DNA of 64,000 bases, from positions 2,232,001 through 2,296,000 of the forward strand of contig JADJRF010000005.1 in NCBI GenBank assembly GCA_016712355.1, given 5' to 3'. The DNA comes from Vampirovibrionales bacterium (GTDB taxonomy: Bacteria; Cyanobacteriota; Vampirovibrionia; Vampirovibrionales; Vampirovibrionaceae). Position 1 is the stretch's first letter. Every line of letters starts with the position of its first letter. The notes beneath the pieces were generated by a model. The model searched no databases. It was given only the letters and a program-made list of their open reading frames with translations, and was not told the DNA's origin. This document shows, piece by piece, positions 25,526 through 35,500 of the stretch. The translations under genes and the position numbers were made by a program.

Positions 25526-26461
25526 TTATAGCCCAAGCGCCGGTTCAGCCGAAGCGGGCGCGCCGCGCAAGCCGCGCAGACGATGCAGCATCTTTTGAGA
25601 GGCCTGCTGATACGCTTTCTGCAAAGGCAATATCACCCAGCGGCGCCACAACCGGACAATCGGGTTCTCGTTGCGACGGATCAGGCGTTTCAAGCGTCGA
25701 ACCGTTTGCGAAATTTCATTGGCCACTTGCGGAACGCGACCACACGCCGTGAAGACCTCCGCAATATCGTCAATATAGCGCAATTTCTGGGCGCGACTGA
25801 CCTTGAACTTCTCCCAAAAGCGGTCGCCCTCTTCTGCGTATTCCTGAACCGTGTCGCGAATATTGGCCAACTTGTCGCAAGCGGCGATGAGCGTCGCGGT
25901 TTGGGGAGCCTCGTAGGCCACGCGTATCAGCTGAGCTCGCTTTTTGGCATTGTAATCTATCGGCGGCGCGCCGTCCGGCGGGTCGTGCGTCGTGCAGTAA
26001 TCGACCAGCTCGCTGACGACAGGCCCAAAAGCCGCCTGATCAAAACGCTGGCGAATCCGGGCTTTCATCTCCGCGCCGCCTTGATCTTCGATCGCATCGT
26101 GCAGCAAGGCTGCAATGTAGGCATCTTCCAGCGTAATATCCACGCGATGGCCGGTGCTTTTCAGCAGAGTGTCCGTCTCTATAACGGAGTGTCCCTTTTG
26201 AATAGGCGCAAACGTCAAGACATAAGCCGCGACGGTAAGCAAATGCGCCATATAGGGCGTTTGACGCCCTTTTCGTTTTTGAGACCGGTGCGCTTCCAGC
26301 GCAAACGCCATGGCCTGATTCAGCCGCTCGCTATAAAAAGCGTCCGGATTTTCAAGGAAATCCTGCCCAAAGCGCAAAGGTCGGACGGCAGCCGGGCCTT
26401 GACTGGGCCATCGTTCATGTCCGCGAACTTCCGGGCGTAAAAGAGAAGATAAAACGCTCAT
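25526..26461 (-). CDS. HD-domain hydrolase, SpoT/MESH1-like single-domain
   Basis: A 311-residue protein built around an HD phosphohydrolase domain: HLLTVAAYVL, AALLHDAIEDQGG and DKLANIRDTVQEYAEE correspond to the metal-binding His, HD and Asp motifs of (p)ppGpp 3'-pyrophosphohydrolases. No synthetase, TGS or ACT domain follows; the C-terminus is instead a basic helical stretch (RRLKRLIRRNENPIVRLWRRW). It may degrade (p)ppGpp or another nucleotide; this is inference from family. The frame opens with GTG 26470, but ATG 26461 is preferred; neither has a good Shine-Dalgarno sequence. Monocistronic as far as can be seen. Confidence 0.75.
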   Translation of the reverse strand: MSVLSSLLRPEVRGHERWPSQGPAAVRPLRFGQDFLENPDAFYSERLNQAMAFALEAHRSQKRKGRQTPYMAHLLTVAAYVLTFAPIQKGHSVIETDTLLKSTGHRVDITLEDAYIAALLHDAIEDQGGAEMKARIRQRFDQAAFGPVVSELVDYCTTHDPPDGAPPIDYNAKKRAQLIRVAYEAPQTATLIAACDKLANIRDTVQEYAEEGDRFWEKFKVSRAQKLRYIDDIAEVFTACGRVPQVANEISQTVRRLKRLIRRNENPIVRLWRRWVILPLQKAYQQASQKMLHRLRGLRGAPASAEPALGL

Positions 26462-26554
26462 AAAAAACACAAATCATTCAGCGAGCGATTATTTTATTAC
26501 GAAAATCGCAAGTAACAAATCTCAGCGACGCAGTCCTGTTTTGTGTCTTTACTC

Positions 26555-29500
26555 TTAACGAGGATTTGATCCCAGGACCCGTTTGACGCTTGGACTTCCT
26601 GCGCCATAAAGACCAGAAGTTTTGACGCGTTTACGAACACGCAGATTTTGATCCAATAGTTCTGACGGATCTTCCTCTGCTTGTGGAACAGGGGCAGGAC
26701 CCATGTCAAGCAGATCCGCTTCAGGAATGGGCGCGGGCTCTATGCGTCTGACGGTGAGCACATCCTCGTTCTCACTTGACCCTCGAAGTGAAAAACTATG
26801 CGTATCCCGCTTTTCCAGGAATCCGCCGGGAAATACTTTATGATCCAGTAAATAGGGCGTTTGCACCGCCTGTACCGTCGGCTCCGCAGCCGGCAGGATC
26901 AACTGAAGATCATTGGTCACAATAGCGCCAGGCGGAGGACTCACCACCACAATGGGATTGGCGACATTGCCGGTCAGGTTAATCGATGTGCCATTATCGG
27001 CCCCAAACGTTTGAATTCGCAGCTGACCGCTCGGCATCAGGACCCGAATCGGGTCATTTTGGGATCCGATACTGGACGAACCGTTATAACCGCTTATTAA
27101 AGAAGAGTCGGCCCCCGCAACGAGGTTATAAGCGGCTCCGTTACCATTTAACAGACTCCCATGACTGCCGATCGCCGTATTGCCGGCAGAAAGCTGAATC
27201 CCCGCGCTCCCGGCGTTGACCTGCCCCAGATAGCCGCCATGGGTCAGATTAATATAAATGGGCGCGTTGTTGGTTTTAACATCCAACTTGCCCACGCCGC
27301 TCAAGTGAATCTTTAAATCATTGTCAGCAGCGCCTACTTGCCCTGAGCCGATAGCGCCGCCGCCTTGAATCCGGAAGTTGGAGTCGGATCCCAGAGTTGC
27401 GTTGACGGCGTTCGAGCCCACGGCCGTCCCGTTGTGAACGCGGCCTGTGGTCGAAAGCGTTAATCCGCCAGCCAGGGTCGTCACACCGAGAGTAATATCT
27501 CCCTGGGTCAAGGCATCGCCCATGACCAGCGTTCCGGCTGTAATATTCGCTAAATTTGCGGTGGTCAGATTAAATGCGCTGGCAGCATGATCCAGCCCGA
27601 TGGAGGCCGAGCGATTGCCCGGCGTAATGGCAATCGTCCCGGTGGGCGCGCTCAGGCTGCCATCTAACGTCAGCGCGTCGACTATCAGGCTAATCTCTTT
27701 AGCTGACAGGATCTTCCCCGCCCCAACCGTGACATGGCCGCCCGTCAGGACTATCGCGCCGCTGCTTGCATTGGCCGTCATGTTGTCCACACGCGTCTGC
27801 GCAGAAAACGCTTTTAAATAGACGCCTCCCTGTGGGGCCGCAGCTTTTAAGGCGCTCGCCCCTGTTCCGGGAGCAACGCCGAGCGCATTCGTGGCGCTAC
27901 CGATTGAGCCTGACAGGGCCGTCAGATCAATCGCGCCGGTCGTAACCAATTGCGCCGCCGTATCGGCGAGATTCAAGTCGATTATGCCATTTGCTGCGCT
28001 CAGCTTGATATCGCCCCCGCCGCCGGTCGCGATATGATCCAGCGTCAGCGCGCCGCTATGGCTTAGCGTGATATTCTGGCCGCCGGTGCTGGTGACCGTC
28101 ACTGCGCCGGTGCTGATGTTCAGCCCTTGGGCAGTTGAGCCGCCAATCGCGCCCGCGCTCGTCAGCGAGAGCGTCCCGGTGGTCGCGATGTTGTCGCCTG
28201 CGTCGTCGAGATCATCGATTGCGCCTGCTGCGCTCAGCTTGATATCGCCCGCGCCGCCGGTGACGATGCGATCCAGCGTCAGTGCGCCGCTATCGACCAG
28301 CGTCACGTGATGGCCGCCGGTGCTGGTGACCGTCACGGCGCCGGTGTTGATGTTCAGCCCTTGGGCCGTCGCGCCGCCTATGGCGCCCGCGCTCGTCAGC
28401 GAGAGCGTCCCGGTGGTCGCGATGTTATCGCCCACGTCGTCAAGATCGTCAATCGCGCCCGCCGAGCTTAGGGTGACATTCCCCGCGCCGCCGGTGATGA
28501 TGCGATCCAGCGTCAGTGCGCCGCTATCGACCAGCGTCACGTGATGGCCGCCGGTGCTGGTGACCGTCACGGCGCCGGTGTTGATATTCAGCCCTTGCGC
28601 AGTTGAGCCGCCAATCGCGCCCATACTCGTCAACGAGAGCGTCCCGGTGGTCGCGATGTTGTCGCCTACGTCGTCAAGATCATCGATTGCGCCCGCTGCG
28701 CTCAACTTGATATCGCCCGCGCCGCCTGTGATGATGCGATCCAGCGTCAGCGCGTCGCTGTCGCTTAACGTCACGTGATGGCCGCCCGTGCTGCTCACCG
28801 TCACAGCGCCCGTGTTGATGTTCAGCCCTTGGGCCGTCGCGCCGCCAATCGCGCCCGCGCTTGTGAGCGATAGCGTGCCCGTGGTCGCGATGTTGTCGCC
28901 TACGTCGTCAAGATCATCGATTGCGCCCGCTGCGCTCAACTTGATATCGCCCGCGCCGCCTGTGATGATGCGATCCAGCGTCAGCGCGCCGCTGTCGCTT
29001 AGCGTCACGTGATGGCCGCCCGTGCTGCTCACCGTCACAGCGCCGGTGTTGATGTTCAGCCCTTGCGCCGTCGCGCCGCCAATCGCGCCCGCGCTTGTGA
29101 ACGATAGCGTGCCCGTGGTCGCGATGTTGTCGCCTACGTCGTCAAGATCGTCGATCGCGCCTGCTGCGCTCAACTTGATATCGCCCGCGCCGCCGGTGAT
29201 GATGCGATCCAGCGTCAGCGCGCCGCTGTCGCTTAACGTCACGTGATGGCCGCCGGTGCTGCTCACCGTCACGGCGCCCGTGTTGATGTTGAGCCCTTGC
29301 GCCGTCGCGCCGCCTATTGCGCCCGCGCTCGTCAGCGATAACGTGCCCGTGGTCGCGATGTTGTCGCCTACGTCGTCAAGGTCATCAATCGCGCCCGCTG
29401 CGGTGAGGCTCACATTACCCGCGCCGCCGGTGATGATGCGATCCAGCGTCAGCGCGCCGCTATCGACCAGCGTCACGTGATGGCCTCCGGTGCTGCTGAC

Positions 29501-32500
29501 CGTCACGGCGCCGGTGTTGATGTTCAGCCCTTGCGTCGTCGCGCCGCCTATGGCGCCCGCGCTCGTCAGCGAGAGCGTCCCGGTGGTCGCGATGTTGTCG
29601 CCTACGTCGTCAAGATCATCAATCGCGCCCGCTGCGGTGAGGCTCACATTACCCGCGCCGCCGGTGATGATGCGATCCAGCGTCAGCGCGCCGCTGTCAC
29701 TTAGCGTCACGTGATGGCCGCCCGTGCTGGTGACCGTCACGGCGCCGGTGTTGATGTTCAGCCCTTGGGCCGTCGCGCCGCCAATCGCGCCCGCGCTGGT
29801 CAGCGATAGCGTGCCCGTGGTCGCGATGTTATCGCCTGCGTCGTCAAGATCATCGATTGCGCCCGCTGCGCTCAACTTGATATCGCCCGCGCCGCCGGTG
29901 ACGATGCGATCCAGGGTCAGCGTCCCCACATCAGTGAGGGTAATCGCGTTTCCGCCAGAACCGGTGATAGTCACCGCGCCCGCATCGATTATCAGGCCGT
30001 TCGAGCTTGGCCCGCCAATGACGCCGCCGCTCGACAAAGACAAGTTCGCTGTGGTCGAAATGTGAGGCCCTGCGCCCGTAATACCGCTGAGTCCTGCGAC
30101 GCTGGCGAGACGGACAGCGCCGGCGCCTGCCTGAATGGCGTCAATTAACAACGAACCGCCGTGATACAGATGCACATCCTGTCCATTGGTCAGAATACTC
30201 ACCGTTGCGCCGCCGCTGGTGAGAACGCCAACATCGCCCGCCCCGCTCGCGCCCACTACGCCGCTGCCCACGCCGCCGCCGCCCGTAATCGACAGATTTT
30301 TGCCGGAAGCGAGCGTTAGATTCACGGTATTGGCGCTATTTAATCCATCGGTAATCGGACCGGAGGCGTTTAAAGTCACATGCGCTCCTGATGCGGATAA
30401 ATTCGCCGTCCCCAGACGGATTTCCCCGGTGGCGACGTCGCGGCCAAAGGTTATCTGGTTGGCGCTGAGCAGGCCCAATTCGGAGCCGTCAAGCCATACG
30501 GCTCCCGGCGCAGCGCTTAAGCCATCGCCCAGATAAAGATCGCCCCCGGAAGCGGCGCTAAGCAGCATCGTTTGCGCCGTAACCGCGTTCGCAACCGTCA
30601 CATCGCCCAGCGAGTCGAGTGAAAACGTTCCACCAATGGCGATCGTCTCGCCCGCAGCCGCCCCGCCCAACGTCAAGGGGCCGTTGGTTTGCAGAAAGGC
30701 GTCGCCCGAGGTTTTTAAAATTAATTGCGAAGCATTCAGCGTCAGCGGCGCGGCTTGCGAGCCCAGATTAGCGCTGGCGGCAGTACGCAGATCCAGCGTG
30801 GACAGCGTAGCGCCTGTATTCAGCCATGACTGACTCAGGACCGTCCCGGCCCCATCCCATAAGCGGACCGCTTTCGTTGCATCGGCACTAATGCTGAGAC
30901 TCGCCGCAGGAAGCGACGCCTGCGCGGCGGCGTTGCGTAAAACGCCCAATTCATCATATCCCGCCGACAATCTTGCGGAAGTCCCCGCGCCGCCGGTATG
31001 CGAGACAGCCCCGCTGGCTGTAACATTGCCGTATGCGGATAAAACATCTAGATTTCCGCTGCTGGCAAGCGCGCCTGTGGCAATCGAGCTTCCTGAGGCG
31101 AGGGTTTTCAACGTGAGATGATGCGCGCTAACGTCGCTGCCCAACGTGATGGGCGCATTGGCGCCGCTCGCGATCAACGACAGATTATTTGCGGTAATGC
31201 CGCTGATATCGAAAAGGCCGCCGACGGCTGAGCTGCTCAGCGTAACATCTGCGCCTGAAGCCAGCGTCAGAATCTTACCGCCTCTTGCCAGCGAAACGCC
31301 CGCGCCTGTAATATCGCCGCCGTTCTGAAGATCCAGATGATAACGCCCCGCCAGATTAATATCGCCCAGAATCGTCAGACCGCCTGTTTTGCCCGTATCC
31401 CCTACTTGCAGGCTCCCCGCCGTGATACGTCCCAGTTCACTGGCGTTGACATCAAACGGCCCCGCACCCGCGCCGCCGGAAGCCAGCGAGATCGCCACAT
31501 TGTCATTCGGCTTAAGCGTTACGGCGCCCGTGAAGCCCGCATTCAGCGTAGAGGTTCCATTGAGCGCCACATCACGTGCGGTAATCGCCAACAGGGCGTT
31601 TTGCGTCGACACGCTCTTGCCGGTCGCCACGCTCAGCGTACCGCTTCCATCCGCAGTCGCAGAAAATCCGCTGGCAGCCGACACGTTCTCGTTAATGGCA
31701 ATTGCGCCGTTGTTGCGGGTGATGAAAGACGCTGATCCCGTTCCAGTGAGCGCCACGGCGCCCTGGGTGGCGATCCCTGTTCCCGCGTCCAGCGTCAGGA
31801 TTGTATTGGCGCCGCTGACCGCGCCCAAGGTCACCGCGCCGGGCGTTTCAAACGCGATGGATTGATTATCCGCCGTAACGGCGCGTCCTGAGCCGGTTAT
31901 ATTGCCGCCATTACGCAGCGTTAAATTAAACCGGTTGCTGGTCGACAGATCGCCCGCCAGCGTTAATCCGCCCGTTTTGGCGGTATCGCCGATCACGAGC
32001 GACGCCCCAGACAGGCGCGAGAACTCGCTGGCGTTAATGTCGTATGTCGCCGACCCCGCGCCCGCATCGCCAACCGCCATGTCCACGCCGCTGGCATTGG
32101 GCGCAAGCGTCAATACGCCACTACCCGCCTGAATCAGGCTGGCTCCCTGCATCTCCAGACTTCGACTCAGCAGGGTCACAGGACCGTTGATCGACGTGAT
32201 ATCGGCGCCGGTCTGCGCGATCAGGGCGCCCGTTCCATGGGTCGTAATGGCAAGCCCGTTTGTAGCGGAGACGTCATGCGCAAGGGTTACGCTGCCGTTT
32301 GCGGCCGTTGTCGCGAGCGACAGCGATCCGATGGTCATATCTGCGCCCGTCAGCACATTTTGGGTATTCTGAACCGTCAGGACGCCGCCGACCTGGGTTT
32401 GACCGCCTGCGCCGCCCAGCGTCAGATGACTCCCGCTGTTATTGACGGACGCGTCGCCCAGCGTCTGGAAAGTCAGCGCGTTAATCGTCGAGGCCAGCGT

Positions 32501-35500
32501 TGAACCCACGTTGATTGTCGCTGCGCTGGCGCTGCGCAGGTCCAGGGAGTTCAGGACAATGGCATTATTGAAGTAAGCATTGCTGAAAACCCCGCCGCCG
32601 CCGCTCCAGATGCTGACATCTTTGGCGGCATCGTTTGCAATCGTCACGCCCGCTAGAGAGAGCGCCGCAGAGGCATTTTGAGAAACGCCCAATGCATCAT
32701 ATCCGGCGGATAGTCGCGCCGATGTCCCTGCGCCGCCGCTTTGCGAAAGGGCGCCCGCCAACGTCACGTTGCTGCGAGCGGCAAGAATATCCAGATTCCC
32801 GCTGGCGGAAACAGAGCCCCCAAGCAGAATCGCGCTGTTGGCCCCCTGCGTTTGCAGCGTCAGATTCGCGGCCGTGAAAGCAGCCAAAGGCTTACTTGCC
32901 GCTGAAAAATCGAGCCCCGTGTTATCGGCCGCGGTCCTGAAAAGCAGGTTATTAAACGTAAAACTGCGGTTAAACAGGCTGGTCGTGTTGAACACGCTCC
33001 CCCCGCCCGTGAAAACCGACAGATTTTTGGTCGCGCCGCTGGCAATCGTCGACCCAGCGCCCAGCGACAAAGCCGCAGCGGCGTTATACAGCGTCAGTCC
33101 ATCGGCGCTATGCCCCGCATTCAGGCGCACGGTACTGCCGCCCACACCGTTATGGATGAAAGTCCCGGTAATGCTCAGGTCGCTTTGCAGCGCATCCATC
33201 AGCACATTCACATTGCCGGTTCCAAACGACGTCAAGGCGCCAATCTGCACCGGACTGGCCAGCCCTTCGGTTGAAATCGTCGTTCCGCCGGTCGAACTCA
33301 AGCTGCTCAGGCTGATACCGCTATTATCGCCCGTCGCGCCAAATGTCGTTCCACCATTGGCGGTGACGTTGCGCAGCGAGATGGCCCGGTTATCGCCCGC
33401 TGTCGTCCAGCTCATCGACGAACTGACGGCGTTGACGTCAATCCACTTGGCGCCCGTATTGAAAAAACGATCGCTTGCCGTCAAGCCGGGCGTGGTTCCG
33501 GCGACGCCTGCATTGATGAGCGACAGGTTATAGCGCGAACTCAGATCAAAATCCCCCGCAATGGTGATTCCGCCGGTGTTGGACGTGGTTCCGACGGTCA
33601 GTTGCCCAGAGGTAATGGCATTCATCTCATTGATAGAAATGTTCAAGTCGCTCAGCGCCGTCTCACTCGCCCCAGACGCCAGACTACTGGCCAAAGTAAC
33701 GGGACGCGCCGCACTGGCCGGTAAAATTGTCACCGTTGCCGTTCCAGCGTTAATGACGCCATCCAGATCAACCTGATTGCCTTGCAGGGTCAGATTTCTG
33801 TTATTGGTCGTAATGGTCCCCGCGGTCTGGCGAATACCTGTATAACTGCCTACCGTTCCCGTATTGATGAGCGTCAAAGGACTATTGACCGTCACATCGC
33901 CCGATATTGTCAGTCCATTGGTATAACTTGTACTGCCAATAACGATCGTACCGGCGCTGAGATAGGCGAATTCGGGATTGCTCACCCCCAAAGTTCCGCC
34001 CGGAGACGAAAGCCCGCCCAAATTAAACAGCCGGGTCGTATCTCGCGCAACGAACGTCATTATGCCGGTTCCGACGTCCAGCGCGCTGTTAATGGCGACA
34101 TCATTGGCGCGCACCGTCAGGTTTTTATTCGCCAGCGTAATCGGACTGGAAGCGTTTACTGTAATGAGATTACGGGCGTACAACGACAAATTGGCGGCAT
34201 TCGTATTAGTCGCTCCGATAATGGTAAACGTGCCGGTATTATCGTTACCGATCGTCACCGTGCCGGTGGTCAGTAACGCCAGCTCAGGATTACTGACGCG
34301 CATGGCCGCTCCCGGCTCGGCATCAGCGGTACTGACGCCGCCGCCCACCTCGATATTGCGCGCCGCTTGCGCCGTATAAAAATTCACGTTCCCCACCCCG
34401 GCGCCGGTGTCTAATGTCGCGTTGAGATCCAGCGTCTGGGAGTACAGGCTAATACTTTTACCCGAAGAGACTGACAGCGCGGATCCAGTGTTAATAATGG
34501 TCGAGCCGTTGCTGGCAATCGACAGGTTGCGGTTACCAAAGCCGTAAGGCGTCGTGACCGTGGTGGCGCCCGTCGATGTCGTATTGCCCAGCGTGAGCGT
34601 GCCCGTATTGGTGAGCAAGGCCAATTCCGCATCAGAAATCAGGAGGTTACCGCCGGGCTCGACATCGCCCAGCAGGGCGGGGCCGCCGATTTGCGTAGCT
34701 CGCGCGGCGCCGGAAGCGCTCAATGTGATATTGCCGGCGCCCACGTTAATAGCGTCGTTAATATCAATGCTATCCGCCTGAAGAATCAGCGATTTTGAGC
34801 CAGTGAGCGTGATCGTAACGCCGCTGGGCTGCGTGATGCTGGCGCTGTTGTAAAGATTAAGATCAAATCCGCGATTGATGGATCCTGAAATGCTAAGACC
34901 GCCGGTCGTGGTCGTTTGTCCGATATTCAGGCTGCCGGTGGTGGATAAGAGCGCCAGTTCGGCAGCATTCACCGAAAGCAGCGCAGGTTCGGCGTCCGTG
35001 ATGGCGCCGGCGGCGTTTAGCTCGATCGCGCGGGTCAGCGTCGTGGGGCGAATGTACAGCGCCCCGCTGCCGATGCTGATAGTGTCATTAATATCCACCG
35101 TATTGGCAGTAATCACCAACTGGCGATTCGTAGTAGAAATCGGCGCGCCCACATTGGAAACAAAGCTTCCCAGTGTTCTGAATTCCAGTTGACGCCCGCT
35201 TGAGAAGGTTCCTACCGCGGTAATCCCCGCCGTATGCGTCGTGCTGCCGAAGATGGTGTTGTAGTTTACCGCCGTAATCCGATCTAACTCCTGATCGGAG
35301 ATCCACAGCGCACTGCCAGGCTCTGCATCAGCCAGCGACGATCCGCCGCCAACTTCGATAGGACGGGAGACCTGGCTGGTGAGAAAGGCGATAGGGCCTG
35401 TCCCGGGGTTCAGCGTTCCGTCCAGATCTATCGTCGGCGCGCTCAGAGTAAGCGTACTACTGCCGCTGGCCGCTATCGATCCTGCCCCCGTAATCGTCAG

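Noticed and set aside
28013..29884. Plus-strand open frames of 74 codons repeated every 234 bp
   Set aside because: They are antisense shadows of the eight tpsA repeats and have no ribosome binding site.
28013..29884. Tandem repeats as a CRISPR array
   Set aside because: The units are 234 bp, in frame and coding; there are no short spacers between conserved repeats.
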